From: Paralysiella testudinis
GTDB lineage: Bacteria; Pseudomonadota; Gammaproteobacteria; Burkholderiales; Neisseriaceae
DNA: 64,000 nt
Reading direction: 5' to 3'
NCBI RefSeq assembly: GCF_016894345.1
Contig: NZ_CP069798.1
Coordinates: forward strand, 1,323,385-1,387,384
Position 1 is the stretch's first letter. Every line of letters starts with the position of its first letter. Shown piece after piece: positions 45,014-54,440 of the stretch. The notes under the pieces are model-generated. The model did not search any database. It had not been told where the DNA came from and saw only the letters and a list, made by a program, of their open reading frames with translations. Both the position numbers and the translations under genes were made by a program.

Positions 45014-45634
45014 ATGGCCGTCCGATCCAAATCTTCCAGCGCGTGGCTCAATGAGCATGTCAACGATTACTATGTGCATCTGGCGCAAAAAGACGGCTAT
45101 CGCGCGCGCGCGGCGTATAAATTACTCGAAATCAATGAAAAAGACCGCCTACTCAAGCCGGGTGTGGTGGTGGCCGATTTGGGCAGTGCGCCGGGCAGTT
45201 GGTCGCAGGTGGCGGCCAAATTGGTGGGTGCGCAAGGCGAGGTGTTTGCCTTGGATATGTTGCCGATGGAAGCCATTGCCGGGGTGTCGTTTATCCAAGG
45301 TGATTTTCGCGAAGACAATGTGCTGGCCGAATTTGAAAAACTGCTGGCCGGGCGTATGCCAGACCTTGTAATTTGCGATATGGCGCCCAATATGAGCGGG
45401 AACAATGTTACCGATCAAGCCAAAAGCTTTTATCTGGCCGAATTGGCTTTGGATTTTGCCGCCCGGCATTTGAAAAGCGGCGGCGATTTTTTGGTTAAGG
45501 TGTTTCAAGGCGCGGGTTATACCGAATACATGGCCGCCATGAAAGCCGTGTTCGCCCAAGTACAGGTGCGCAAACCCAAGGCTTCGCGTAATCGCTCCAA
45601 TGAAATTTATTTATTGGGTCGCAACAAGCACTGA
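45014..45634 (+). CDS. rlmE: 23S rRNA (uridine-2552 2'-O)-methyltransferase
   Basis: Methylates U2552 in the ribosomal A-loop, needed for late 50S assembly and heat tolerance. 206 residues: 'KDGYRARAAYKLLEI' (catalytic Lys region), SAM site 'VVADLGSAPGSWSQVAAK', 'ICDMAPNMSGN' (catalytic Asp) and 'FLVKVFQGAGY' (catalytic Lys). The ATG at 45014 is the family start. A TACAAT box about 35 bases upstream may be its -10 element. Followed by ftsH, the classic rlmE-ftsH pair. Confidence 0.96.
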   Translation: MAVRSKSSSAWLNEHVNDYYVHLAQKDGYRARAAYKLLEINEKDRLLKPGVVVADLGSAPGSWSQVAAKLVGAQGEVFALDMLPMEAIAGVSFIQGDFREDNVLAEFEKLLAGRMPDLVICDMAPNMSGNNVTDQAKSFYLAELALDFAARHLKSGGDFLVKVFQGAGYTEYMAAMKAVFAQVQVRKPKASRNRSNEIYLLGRNKH

Positions 45635-45659
45635 CAAGCGGCCGCACCTTCACTACAAT
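45631..45659 (+). promoter_or_regulatory. Candidate sigma-70 promoter for ftsH
   Basis: CTGACA (45631-45636) and TACAAT (45654-45659) are spaced by exactly 17 bases. The -35 box overlaps the rlmE stop codon. Confidence 0.55.
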
Positions 45660-45703
45660 CGTTTATTTGCAGCACACATTTATCACCCTAGGAGTTTGTG
45701 ACA

Positions 45704-47764
45704 GTGGGGAATACCGTAAAAAATCTTTTGGTCTGGCTGGTGCTGGCGGTGGTGTTGATGGCCGCCTTCAATGCCTTAACCGATAAAAAAGAAAGCAAAC
45801 AACAAATCGAATATTCGCAGTTTATCCAACAGGTGAACGGCGGTGAGGTGGAAAACGTCAACATCGAAGGCTCGGTGGTGAGCGGCTACACCATCAAAGG
45901 CGTGCGCACCGACAAAACCGAGTTCTTTACCAATGCCCCGCTGGACGACAATTTAATCAGCACCTTGTTGGACAAAAAGGTGCGCGTGAATGTGATTCCG
46001 GAAGAGAAAAGCATTCTGGGCAGCATTCTAATCAGCCTGTTGCCGGTGATTTTGCTGATTGCCGTGTGGCTGTATTTTATGCGCTCGATGCAGGGCGGTG
46101 GCGGCGGCAAGGGCGGGGCGTTTTCGTTTGGTAAAAGCCGCGCCAAATTGCTGGATAAAGACACCAACCACGTAACCTTTGCCGATGTGGCCGGTTGCGA
46201 TGAAGCTAAAGAAGAAGTACAGGAAATTGTCGATTACCTGAAAGCGCCATCGCGCTACCAAAGCTTGGGCGGCCGTGTGCCGCGCGGTATTTTGCTGGCC
46301 GGCAGCCCCGGTACCGGTAAAACCTTGCTTGCCAAAGCCATTGCCGGCGAAGCCAAAGTGCCGTTTTTCAGTATTTCCGGCTCTGATTTTGTGGAAATGT
46401 TTGTCGGCGTGGGCGCCAGCCGCGTGCGCGATATGTTTGAGCAGGCCAAGAAAAATGCACCTTGCATTATCTTTATTGATGAAATTGATGCCGTGGGTCG
46501 CCAGCGCGGTGCCGGTTTGGGCGGTGGCAACGATGAGCGCGAGCAAACGTTAAACCAATTGCTGGTGGAGATGGACGGCTTTGAAAGCAACACCACGGTG
46601 ATTGTGATTGCCGCCACCAACCGCCCGGATGTATTGGATCCGGCCTTGCAACGCCCGGGCCGTTTCGACCGCCAAGTGGTGGTGCCGCTACCGGACATCC
46701 GCGGTCGCGAGCAGATTTTGAAAGTGCACGCCAAAAAAGTGCCGTTGGACAGCTCGGTGGATTTGCCCACTTTGGCACGCGGCACCCCCGGTTTTTCCGG
46801 TGCCGATTTGGCCAACTTGGTGAACGAGGCCGCGTTGTTTGCCGGCCGCCGCAATAAAACCAAGGTCGACCAGAGCGACTTTGAAGACGCCAAAGACAAA
46901 ATCTACATGGGGCCGGAACGGCGCAGCATGGTGATGCACGAAGACGAGCGTCGCGCCACTGCCTACCATGAATCCGGCCATGCCATTGTGGCCGAAAGCC
47001 TGGCCGGTACCGATCCGGTGCATAAAGTCACCATCATGCCGCGTGGCCGTGCGCTGGGACTGACTTGGCAATTGCCTGAGCGCGACCGCATCAGCATGTA
47101 TAAAGACCAAATGCTGAATCAGATTTCGATTCTGTTTGGCGGGCGCATTGCCGAAGACCTGTATGTGGGCCGTATTTCCACCGGCGCTTCCAACGACTTT
47201 GAACGCGCCACCCAAATCGCCCGCGATATGGTGACCCGTTACGGCATGTCCGACAAAATGGGGCCGATGGTGTATGGCGAAAACGAAGGCGAAGTGTTTT
47301 TGGGGCGCTCGGTAACGCATTCGCAAAACATTTCCGAAGCCACCATGCAGCAAGTGGATGCCGAAATCCGCCGCATTATTGATGAACAATACAAAGTGGC
47401 TTACGACATTCTTAACAGCAGCCGCGATAAAATGGAAACCATGACCAATGCATTGATGGAATGGGAAACCATCGACCGCGATCAGGTGCTGGAAATCATG
47501 GATGGCAAAGCGCCGAGCCCGCCGAAAGACTACAGCCACAATCTGCGCCAGGATGATGACAACACGCCTGATAGTGCAGCACCGGTGGCGGCAGGCACAG
47601 CAGCGATTCCTGCAGGCGGTGATGCGGTGGTGGGCGGTGCCGACAGCGCCACCATCGGCCCGGAGGCCGACCCGCAGCCGCAGCCCAATCCGCAAGGGCC
47701 GCAAAGCGGTGATGTGGTGAGCGGTGGCGAAGGGCAACACCAACCGCCGCGGCACAACGGTTAA
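45704..47764 (+). CDS. ftsH: ATP-dependent zinc metalloprotease FtsH
   Basis: A membrane-anchored hexameric protease that degrades LpxC-type and unassembled membrane proteins. Two N-terminal helices (about 7-23 and 105-126) flank a periplasmic domain; then the AAA+ module with Walker A 'GSPGTGKT' (200-207), the pore motif 'MFVGVGAS', Walker B '[11 protein letters not shown]' and SRH; then the zinc site 'HESGH' (422-426). Two GTG codons compete: the one at 45704 has GGAG 9 bases upstream and is preferred to 45698. The 686 residues are slightly long because of a Pro/Gly/Ala/Gln-rich tail of about 70 residues after the protease domain. Confidence 0.95.
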   Translation: MGNTVKNLLVWLVLAVVLMAAFNALTDKKESKQQIEYSQFIQQVNGGEVENVNIEGSVVSGYTIKGVRTDKTEFFTNAPLDDNLISTLLDKKVRVNVIPEEKSILGSILISLLPVILLIAVWLYFMRSMQGGGGGKGGAFSFGKSRAKLLDKDTNHVTFADVAGCDEAKEEVQEIVDYLKAPSRYQSLGGRVPRGILLAGSPGTGKTLLAKAIAGEAKVPFFSISGSDFVEMFVGVGASRVRDMFEQAKKNAPCIIFIDEIDAVGRQRGAGLGGGNDEREQTLNQLLVEMDGFESNTTVIVIAATNRPDVLDPALQRPGRFDRQVVVPLPDIRGREQILKVHAKKVPLDSSVDLPTLARGTPGFSGADLANLVNEAALFAGRRNKTKVDQSDFEDAKDKIYMGPERRSMVMHEDERRATAYHESGHAIVAESLAGTDPVHKVTIMPRGRALGLTWQLPERDRISMYKDQMLNQISILFGGRIAEDLYVGRISTGASNDFERATQIARDMVTRYGMSDKMGPMVYGENEGEVFLGRSVTHSQNISEATMQQVDAEIRRIIDEQYKVAYDILNSSRDKMETMTNALMEWETIDRDQVLEIMDGKAPSPPKDYSHNLRQDDDNTPDSAAPVAAGTAAIPAGGDAVVGGADSATIGPEADPQPQPNPQGPQSGDVVSGGEGQHQPPRHNG

Positions 47765-47771
47765 ACTATTC

Positions 47772-47800
47772 AAACGGCAGCCTTGGCTGCCGTTTTTGGT
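47772..47800 (+). terminator. Terminator after ftsH
   Basis: AAACGGCAGCC and GGCTGCCGTTT form a compact hairpin followed by TTGG; starts 8 bases after the stop. Confidence 0.8.
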
Positions 47801-47831
47801 TTCAGGCAGCCTTAATATAAGCAATAACATC

Positions 47832-48689
47832 ATGAATTCTTTTCCTTACTGGCAATGCGGCCGTTTTCAAATCGATTTGTCCACTCCGAAGATTATGGGC
47901 ATCGTCAACCTTACCCCCGATTCTTTTTCCGACGGCGGGCGCTATTCCACTTCGCTTCAGGCAGCCTTGGCCCATGCACAGCGCTTGTGTGACGAAGGGG
48001 CGGCTATTTTAGACATTGGCGGCGAATCCACCCGACCGGGTGCCGCGGCGGTGTCGCCGCAAGAAGAGTGGGCGCGGGTGGCGCCGGTGCTGGAGGCGCT
48101 GCATGGCTGGGGCGTGCCGATTACCTTGGATACCCGCCGCACCGAAATCATGGCCAAGGCCTTGGCGGCAGGCTGGGTAGACGGCATTAATGATGTGGCG
48201 GCACTAGAAGATGCGGGTGCATTGGATTTATTGGCGCAATATCCGCAAACCGGCGTGTGCCTGATGCACATGCAGGGGCTGCCTGAAACCATGCAACAGC
48301 AAGCCGACTACGCCGATGTGGTGGCCGAAGTGGCCACTTATTTGCAGCAGCGGGTGCAGCATTGCGTGGCCGCGGGCATCGCCGCTGAGCGCTTGGTCAC
48401 CGATCCCGGCTTCGGTTTCGGCAAAAACCTGGCGCACAATACGGCTTTGATGCAGCAGTTGCGCCACTGCGCCCAAACCAGCGGCCGCCCGCTGTTGGTG
48501 GGCGTTTCGCGCAAACGCATGATTGGCGAGCTAAGCAGTGAAAACGAAGCGACCAATCGGGTGGCGGGCAGTGTGGTGGCAGCGGTGGCCGCAGTAGCAC
48601 GCGGCGCGGCGATTGTGCGCGTGCATGATGTGGCCGCCACCCGCCAAGGTTTGCAGGTATGGGCGGCTTTGGGCGGCAATTTGCCCTAA
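47832..48689 (+). CDS. folP: Dihydropteroate synthase
   Basis: Condenses p-aminobenzoate with dihydropterin pyrophosphate in folate synthesis; the target of sulfonamides. 285 residues with '[19 protein letters not shown]' (signature 1), '[12 protein letters not shown]' (signature 2), 'NDVAALED' and '[14 protein letters not shown]'. The ATG at 47832 is the family start, although the ribosome site is weak. Three DUS copies lie in or just before the gene. Upstream of glmM as in other proteobacteria, but separated from it by a small inserted element. Confidence 0.95.
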   Translation: MNSFPYWQCGRFQIDLSTPKIMGIVNLTPDSFSDGGRYSTSLQAALAHAQRLCDEGAAILDIGGESTRPGAAAVSPQEEWARVAPVLEALHGWGVPITLDTRRTEIMAKALAAGWVDGINDVAALEDAGALDLLAQYPQTGVCLMHMQGLPETMQQQADYADVVAEVATYLQQRVQHCVAAGIAAERLVTDPGFGFGKNLAHNTALMQQLRHCAQTSGRPLLVGVSRKRMIGELSSENEATNRVAGSVVAAVAAVARGAAIVRVHDVAATRQGLQVWAALGGNLP

Positions 48690-48862
48690 GAGTCTGTTCA
48701 CAATCTTTATATTGTGCTGCTTTCAGTGCATAAACACGCGCATGCGGCGTTAAAAATGCGCGCCAAAGCTGGCTTTGGCTGTACTTTTTGCCTTGCCTCC
48801 ACCCGTTTCTATAGCTGATTTGGCACGGAAATCAGCTACAAAAAAGATCGTGAACAGGCTCT
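48689..48862. mobile_element. 174-base miniature element with IS5-type ends
   Basis: Left end AGAGTCTGTTCACAATCTT and right end AAGATCGTGAACAGGCTCT are 19-base imperfect inverted repeats. They match the end of an IS5-type fragment at 53569-53585 (AGGGTCTGTTCACAATT when read inward). The interior has no open frame. The left end overlaps the last base of the folP stop codon. Confidence 0.6.
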
Positions 48863-48966
48863 AAACGCAGCCTGAAACGGGCTTTTATCCTAAATGGCTG
48901 GTCATCATCAGCGCGCTGTTCTAAAATGAGCACACCCTAAAATCAGGCGTATTTTAAAGAAGCAAA

Positions 48967-50307
48967 ATGAGCAAAAAATATTTCGGCACCGATGGCGTGC
49001 GCGGCGAAGTAGGGCAACACCCGATTACCCCTGAATTTGTGATGAAACTGGCCTATGCCGCCGGGCAAGTGCTGGTGAAGCACGGTCTTGATCACCGCCC
49101 TACGGTTTTGATTGGCAAAGACACGCGCATTTCTGGCTATATGCTCGAAGCAGCGATGGAAGCGGGCTTTACCGCCGCCGGGGTGAACGTATTGCTCACC
49201 GGCCCCTTGCCCACGCCTGGCGTGGCCTACCTTACCCGGGCCCTGCGCCTGGATTGCGGGGTGATGATTTCCGCCTCGCACAATGTGTATTCCGATAACG
49301 GCATTAAGTTTTTTGCCGAAGGCGGCGTGAAGCTTACCGATGCGGTGGAGCTGGAAATCGAAGCACAACTGGATGCGCCGATGCAAACCGTGGCTTCCGA
49401 CTTTTTGGGCCGTGCCCGCCGCATTAATGGCGCCGACGACCGTTACATCGAATTTTGTAAATCCACCTTTCCCAATGATTTGAATCTGCGCGGCTTAAAG
49501 CTGGTGGTGGATACCGCCAATGGCGCCGGTTATCACGTGGCGCCGAAAGTGTTTCATGAGCTGGGTGCCGAGGTGGTGAGCATCGGTGCCGAGCCCAATG
49601 GCTACAACATTAATTTGAAAGTGGGAGCCACCCACACCAAAGCCCTGCAAGCGGCGGTGCTGCAAAATGAGGCCGATTACGGCATCGCGCTGGACGGCGA
49701 TGGCGACCGCCTGATGATGGTGGACAAAGTGGGTAAAGTTTACGACGGCGACAGCCTGATTTACGTGATTGCCAAAGCCCGCGCCGCTTCAGGCAGCCTT
49801 AAAGGCGGCGTGGTGGGCACGGTGATGACTAATCTGGCGATGGAATTGGCATTACAAGAGCGCGGCATTGAATTTGTGCGCGCCAAAGTGGGCGACCGCT
49901 ATGTGCTGGAGCAATTATTGCAGCGCGGCTGGCAAGTGGGCGGCGAAGCTTCCGGCCATGTGCTGTGTATGGATAAACACAATACCGGCGATGGCATTGT
50001 GTCGGCCTTGCAGGTATTGGCCGGGCTGCAAACCCTGCAACAAGATTTGGCCACAGCGCTGGCCGATTGGCGCCCGTTTCCGCAAACCATGATTAACGTC
50101 AAAATCCGCAAAGGCCAAGACTGGCAAAGTGCCGCCGATCCGGTGGCCGCCGCAGTAGAAGCTGAATTGGCAGGTAAAGGCCGCGTGGTGCTGCGACCCT
50201 CCGGCACCGAGCCGGTGGTGCGGGTGATGGTGGAAGCGCAGCAGGCCGATGTGGCCAAGCAGGCAGCCGAAAAAATCGCCCGCGTCATCGAAACTGTCAG
50301 CGCATAA
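48967..50307 (+). CDS. glmM: Phosphoglucosamine mutase
   Basis: Converts glucosamine-6-phosphate to glucosamine-1-phosphate for UDP-GlcNAc, peptidoglycan and lipid A synthesis. 446 residues: '[13 protein letters not shown]' at the N-terminus, the phosphoserine loop '[17 protein letters not shown]' (Ser104; the usual Pro after HN is Val here), the metal loop '[13 protein letters not shown]', the sugar loop 'GGEASGHVL' and the phosphate site '[15 protein letters not shown]'. AAGAAG precedes the ATG. Confidence 0.96.
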   Translation: MSKKYFGTDGVRGEVGQHPITPEFVMKLAYAAGQVLVKHGLDHRPTVLIGKDTRISGYMLEAAMEAGFTAAGVNVLLTGPLPTPGVAYLTRALRLDCGVMISASHNVYSDNGIKFFAEGGVKLTDAVELEIEAQLDAPMQTVASDFLGRARRINGADDRYIEFCKSTFPNDLNLRGLKLVVDTANGAGYHVAPKVFHELGAEVVSIGAEPNGYNINLKVGATHTKALQAAVLQNEADYGIALDGDGDRLMMVDKVGKVYDGDSLIYVIAKARAASGSLKGGVVGTVMTNLAMELALQERGIEFVRAKVGDRYVLEQLLQRGWQVGGEASGHVLCMDKHNTGDGIVSALQVLAGLQTLQQDLATALADWRPFPQTMINVKIRKGQDWQSAADPVAAAVEAELAGKGRVVLRPSGTEPVVRVMVEAQQADVAKQAAEKIARVIETVSA

Positions 50308-50320
50308 GCGCAACTGAGCA

Positions 50321-50362
50321 GGTCGGATGCTTAAATCCGACACTGGTTCGCAGAACAAGATG
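50321..50362. repeat. GGTCGGAT palindrome repeat (second site)
   Basis: GGTCGGATGCTTAAATCCGAC followed by ACTGGTTCGCAGAACAAGATG parallels the first unit of the repeat at 11532-11623 in order and spacing. Confidence 0.55.
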
Positions 50363-50430
50363 CTTCCCCAAATGCTCATCTTTGATAAAGCAGCAATCGT
50401 TTATTTTAATTCAGGAAAGCCCGGCTTTTT

Positions 50431-51129
50431 ATGTTCAGCCTGTTAGAAGCCTTTTTTACCCAATACGGCTATGCGGCGGTGTTTTTGGTGCTGGTGGCTT
50501 GCGGTTTTGGCGTGCCGGTACCGGAAGACGTCACTTTGGTTACCGGTGGCGTGATTGCCGGGCTGGGGCACGCCAATGTGCACACCATGTTTGCGGTGGG
50601 CATGGCCGGGGTGTTGGTGGGCGATGGGCTGATGTTTACTGCCGGGCGCGTTTACGGGCATAAAATTTTGCGTTTCCGCTTTGTGCAGCGGGTGATGACA
50701 CCCAAGCGCTATGCACAAGTGCAGGAAAAATTTGATAAATACGGCAACCGCGTGCTGTTTGTGGCGCGTTTTCTGCCCGGCTTGCGCACCCCTATCTACA
50801 TCACCGCCGGCATCAGCCGCAAGGTGTCCTATTGGCAATTTTTGCTGATGGACGGCTTGGCGGCGCTGATTTCAGTACCGATTTGGGTGTATTTGGGCGC
50901 GTACGGCGCTGAAAATATCGACTGGCTGATGCACAAAGTACACCAATTCCAAACCGGCTTATTTGTGCTGATTGGCATTGGCGCGGTGTTGTTGGGCTGG
51001 TGGTGGTGGAAAAAACGCCAGCGCTCGCTGTTTTTTAAAACCCAAATCGGCAAAATCCGCGCCCGCCGCCAAGCCAAAAAGGCGGCCAAAGCACAACAAG
51101 CCGATACCGATCACCACACCGACTCTTAA
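50431..51129 (+). CDS. DedA-family inner-membrane protein
   Basis: 232 residues with several membrane helices. The DedA/VTT signature is clear: 'GFGVPVPEDVTLVTGGVIAG', 'GVLVGDGLMFTAGRVYG' and 'RFLPGLRTPIYITAGISRKVSYWQFL'. The family includes undecaprenyl-phosphate flippases and proteins needed for proton-motive-force homeostasis; this member's activity is unknown. The C-terminus is a basic tail followed by 'KAAKAQQADTDHHTDS'. A poorly placed AGGAAAG (about 16 bases upstream) is the only ribosome-site candidate. Confidence 0.9.
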   Translation: MFSLLEAFFTQYGYAAVFLVLVACGFGVPVPEDVTLVTGGVIAGLGHANVHTMFAVGMAGVLVGDGLMFTAGRVYGHKILRFRFVQRVMTPKRYAQVQEKFDKYGNRVLFVARFLPGLRTPIYITAGISRKVSYWQFLLMDGLAALISVPIWVYLGAYGAENIDWLMHKVHQFQTGLFVLIGIGAVLLGWWWWKKRQRSLFFKTQIGKIRARRQAKKAAKAQQADTDHHTDS

Positions 51130-51186
51130 AACACCGCGGCCAATGGCACCCCGGCCGCGTTTGTGCCTATTTGATATTGAAATACC

Positions 51187-51924
51187 ATGACCGACACACC
51201 ATCCAATACCCCAGACAACGATGCTATCCCTAAGCGCAGCATCCGCAGTTTTGTTTTGCGCCAAAGCCACATGACACCGGCGCAGCAAAAAGCCATCGAT
51301 ACTTTATGGCCGCAGTTCGGGCTGGATTTTCAGGCAGCCACTGTTGATTTAAATACCCTATTTGGCCGTACTGCGCCTAAAATTCTGGAAATCGGCTTTG
51401 GCATGGGCACCGCCACCGCCGAAATCGCCCAAAGGCTGCCTGAAAGCGATTTTCTCGCCATTGATGTGCACGGCCCCGGCGTGGGCAATCTGCTTAAATT
51501 GATTGACGAGCAAAGCATCGGCAATATCCGCGTGATGCGTCACGATGCGGTGGCCGTGGTGGAAACCATGCTTGCCGATGCCAGCCTAGACGGCATCCAT
51601 ATCTTCTTTCCCGATCCTTGGCATAAAAAACGCCACCACAAGCGCCGTCTGATTCAGGCAGCCTTTGTGGCCATGCTGCTGCCCAAGCTCAAGCCAGGCG
51701 GCTATATTCATTTGGCCACCGATTGGGAAGAATACGCCGTACAAATGCTGGACGTGCTCAGCGGCTTTGCCGAACTGCGCAACAGCGCCGCCGATTACGC
51801 GCCCACCCCGGCCTATCGCCCGGAAACCAAATTTGAAGCGCGGGGTAAGCGTTTGGGGCATGGGGTGTGGGATTTGGTGTTCGAGAGAATCCAATATGAA
51901 CCGATAAAATTTTCTAATTTTTAA
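51187..51924 (+). CDS. trmB: tRNA (guanine-N7)-methyltransferase
   Basis: Makes m7G46 in tRNA with S-adenosylmethionine. 245 residues: SAM motif 'ILEIGFGMGTATAEIA', 'FLAIDVHGPGVGNLL', the signature 'IFFPDPWHKKRHHKRRLIQ' and C-terminal 'TKFEARGKRLGHGVWDLVF'. Two DUS cores lie within the coding region (near 51328 and 51434). The downstream gene begins 11 bases after the stop but is of clearly different composition. Confidence 0.95.
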   Translation: MTDTPSNTPDNDAIPKRSIRSFVLRQSHMTPAQQKAIDTLWPQFGLDFQAATVDLNTLFGRTAPKILEIGFGMGTATAEIAQRLPESDFLAIDVHGPGVGNLLKLIDEQSIGNIRVMRHDAVAVVETMLADASLDGIHIFFPDPWHKKRHHKRRLIQAAFVAMLLPKLKPGGYIHLATDWEEYAVQMLDVLSGFAELRNSAADYAPTPAYRPETKFEARGKRLGHGVWDLVFERIQYEPIKFSNF

Positions 51925-51935
51925 GGAATATTGAA

Positions 51936-52436
51936 ATGTCAAAGATACCTTGTAATAATGGTAAATGGTCATTAGGGTATTACAGTAGGGGTTCTGGACA
52001 GTTTACTTATAATGGAGCTTATGACACGGCGGAACAAGCTTGTGCAGCGGCAGGTATGAAAGCTTGGAGTTATGATGCTACTACTAACTCATATATACCA
52101 TATAATACAAAATATGACTGTTGTCGTGCAGAATGCGCCGTTAGCAATAATCGCTATTTAATTGAAAATACATATACAGTTGCTTTTAGAAGCAAACCTT
52201 TGGAATTAAGTTCTCACACGGAAGCAATACTACCAATTAATCGTGATCGAAAAGTTATTGGGGTTGGAGAAAATGTAACTATTACAGCTAATTGTTTAGT
52301 CCCTGAATTTTATGGAGTATCATTACCCCAATTAAAAGAGACCGACTTATGGCAAGCATATTGCATGGTAACGCCAAGACTACGCCTAGAATCAGAAAAG
52401 AAATACAAGAGTCTGAAGAGAGCATCGCAGCGTTAG
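51936..52436 (+). CDS. Cys-rich protein of unknown function, 3' end replaced by IS481 sequence
   Basis: AAGGAA precedes the ATG by 7 bases. The 166-residue frame is AT-rich compared with trmB just upstream, suggesting transfer. The N-terminal half has an aromatic/Gly pattern and five Cys ('IPCNNGKW', 'EQACAAAG', 'YDCCRAECAV'); the middle reads 'EAILPINRDRKVIGVGENVTITANC'. The last 28 or so residues are encoded within the start of an IS481 transposase gene in another frame, so the native C-terminus is lost. I do not recognise a domain; the layout could be the N-terminus of a larger effector or surface protein. The 60-codon frame at 53592 may be its displaced 3' end. Confidence 0.5.
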   Translation: MSKIPCNNGKWSLGYYSRGSGQFTYNGAYDTAEQACAAAGMKAWSYDATTNSYIPYNTKYDCCRAECAVSNNRYLIENTYTVAFRSKPLELSSHTEAILPINRDRKVIGVGENVTITANCLVPEFYGVSLPQLKETDLWQAYCMVTPRLRLESEKKYKSLKRASQR

Positions 52437-53308
52437 CTAAAAATACAATATTAATTTCAAAACCGTTCTCTACTGGAAACACGCAGATTCGGTCGAAGAT
52501 AAAAAGTCCGGCCCCAAAACCCGCCCCAGCGTGTTGACCGAATTGGAGCAGCAGGCAATCTGTACCGTCCGGCGACATCTGCGGCTGTCATTGGACGAGC
52601 TGTATATCATCTTCAAGCCCAATATTCCAAAGCTGAGCCGCTCCAATCTGCACCGGTGCTTGCAACATCACGGATTGTCGCGCTTACCCAAGAATGAATC
52701 CGATGGCCAAAAGGTAAAAAACATTCAAACAATATCCGGTTGGCTTTGTCCATATCGACATCACCGAGGTGCGTTGTGAAACCGGCAAGCTGTACCTGTT
52801 TGTCGCCATCGACCGCAAAACCAAATATGTTTATGCAGAACTTCATCCGCGTATGACGCAGAAAACCGCCGTTTCTTTTCTGCGCAACCTACAACAAGAT
52901 TGTGTGTTTAAAATCACCCATATCCTAACGGACAACGGTGCGCAGTTTACCTACAACTTGCTGAGCCAAGCACAACGGCCTGATAAGGAGCATCCGTTTG
53001 ACGAGCTTTGCCGGCATTTGGGCATTGAGCACCGTACCACGAAATTCCGTCATCCATGGACGAACGGGCAGGTGGAGATTACCAACAAGATGCTGAAAGA
53101 GGTAACGGTCAAACGCTTCCACTATGAGCATCCTGACGAACTTAAACGGCACTTGATGGTATTTTTGCTGTATTACAACCATCAACGCCCCTTACGGTCG
53201 TTGAAGTACAAAACGCCTTGGCAGGCTTTGGAAGATTGCTATAATCTAGAGCCTGAATTGTTTCGTGAAAATCCATTCCAGAAGATTATGGGTCTTAACA
53301 CGGTATAA
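52349..53308 (+). pseudogene. IS481-family transposase, two frameshifts
   Basis: The protein begins 'MASILHGNAKTTPRIRKEIQ' (helix-turn-helix region), shifts frame at an A5 run near 52441, continues 'YNINFKTVLYWKHADSVEDK' to 'RSNLHRCLQHHGLSRLPKN', then shifts again at an A6 run near 52722 and continues 'QYPVGFVHIDITEVRCETGK' and the DDE core 'LFVAIDRKTKYVYAELHPR', 'LTDNGAQFTYN', 'HPWTNGQVEITNKMLKE'. Both shifts lie in A-runs. The 3' end runs into IS5 sequence at about 53303, where its stop codon is supplied by the junction. Unlikely to be active. Confidence 0.85.
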
Positions 53309-53585
53309 ACAGTATGATACTTGCCGAAATACTCGGGTAAATCCCGCCACGGTATGCCGGTTCTTATTCTGTAAAGTATGCCTTCAAGAATTCTGCGCAA
53401 ATTGGGTTTGCTATAAATACCCAAATCACGCAGAATAGGTAACAGCTTCGTCCAATGTTCATCTTTGAGTAGTGTACGGGGCATCGCAGGTGTATTTGGG
53501 GAGTGTGAGAACTTCCTTTTATACCTGCTTATACCTGCGTTTCTTTTTTATTCAAGGGTATGACAAGTAATTGTGAACAGACCCT
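53309..53585 (-). mobile_element. IS5-family fragment (N-terminal transposase part and one end)
   Basis: The minus-strand frame from 53484 reads 'MPRTLLKDEHWTKLLPILRD' to 'GILYRIRTGIPWRDLPEYFGKYHTVY', the N-terminal domain of IS5 transposases, then breaks off at the junction with the IS481 remnant. The terminal repeat is at 53569-53585 (inward: AGGGTCTGTTCACAATT). The catalytic part is missing, so the fragment cannot move by itself. Confidence 0.8.
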
Positions 53586-53591
53586 AGTGCA

Positions 53592-53774
53592 ATGCATTTA
53601 AATATTCAAATTCAATGGAGAGTTGGGCATAACCTACTTCGAAAAACACTGTCAAATACCATTAGACAATCCGTAATTTTATACAAAAATGGAAATATGA
53701 CGGTTACAAAAGGAAATTTTTCTATGAATGTTACTATCAATGATTCTTTTGAAAATCGTAGTATATTGGAATAA
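53592..53774 (+). pseudogene. 60-codon AT-rich remnant, possible displaced 3' end of the 51936 gene
   Basis: The frame is open from inside the IS5 end and reads 'MHLNIQIQWRVGHNLLRKTL' to 'MTVTKGNFSMNVTINDSFEN', ending at 53774. No ribosome site precedes the ATG. Its AT-rich composition matches the gene at 51936, and it begins 6 bases after the IS5 end. It is most simply the tail of a gene interrupted by the insertion sequences, but identity with the 51936 gene cannot be shown from sequence alone. Confidence 0.35.
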
Positions 53775-53794
53775 AAATTATAGAGATTAAGAAA

Positions 53795-54328
53795 ATGAAA
53801 TATTTTTTCTCGGTTTGGCTGGTTTTATTTGCGGCTTGTTTTCCGGCAAATGCTGAGGTATATCTGATTCCCCAAAAGGTTGAAATTCATTTTTATTGCC
53901 TTAAAGACAAAGCAAGCACGGCGGATGAAAAGCAGCGCTTGTATCAGGAATATACCCGTAAGGTATTGTTGTTGTTACAATCCAATCGGCCTTCGCTTCC
54001 TCGTTTAGGAGAGAAGTTCGGTAATACCCAATCTGCCATAGACACAAATGATGAGATTTATGCCAATTGCGCGGCTTTGTTGCAACAATACTCTGATAAT
54101 GTAGAAAAGTTGCTTGCTTGGAACCAAGTAAATACGCAAGAACGCCTAGATGTTTGGTCATATGCTATGGATCCTATTTTAACATGGCGGCCTATGCGAC
54201 AAGATCCATCTGGATTCTTACGTCAGGATTGGCAGGGAGACGGCTATTTTAAAGCCATTGCCGATGAGGTATTGCAAGACAATCCGGCCTTGCGTTTGTA
54301 TTTGTTAAAACTGAGGCAGAGTGAATGA
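53795..54328 (+). CDS. Small secreted protein of unknown function
   Basis: 177 residues starting with a signal peptide 'KYFFSVWLVLFAACFPANA', cleavage probably after ANA. The mature part is helical with two Cys ('FYCLKDK' and 'YANCAALLQ'), which could form a disulfide, and ends 'NPALRLYLLKLRQSE'. No recognised domain. It starts 20 bases after the 60-codon remnant, so the three AT-rich frames from 51936 to 54328 may once have been one operon, for example an effector with a periplasmic partner or immunity protein; that is speculative. Confidence 0.6.
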   Translation: MKYFFSVWLVLFAACFPANAEVYLIPQKVEIHFYCLKDKASTADEKQRLYQEYTRKVLLLLQSNRPSLPRLGEKFGNTQSAIDTNDEIYANCAALLQQYSDNVEKLLAWNQVNTQERLDVWSYAMDPILTWRPMRQDPSGFLRQDWQGDGYFKAIADEVLQDNPALRLYLLKLRQSE

Positions 54329-54440
54329 AGCGTTCAGTATTATCTGAAAATCTATCCATAGTGTTTTCAAATGCTTGTACTTAACCAATAAGATTGCAGT
54401 AACATCTAATCCTTTTTCTGATTTCAATAAGGAAAAAACC

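Noticed and set aside
52769..53308. 540-base integrase-core frame considered as a phage integrase
   Set aside because: The DDE core and the upstream helix-turn-helix pieces in other frames identify it as the C-terminal part of a broken IS481 transposase.
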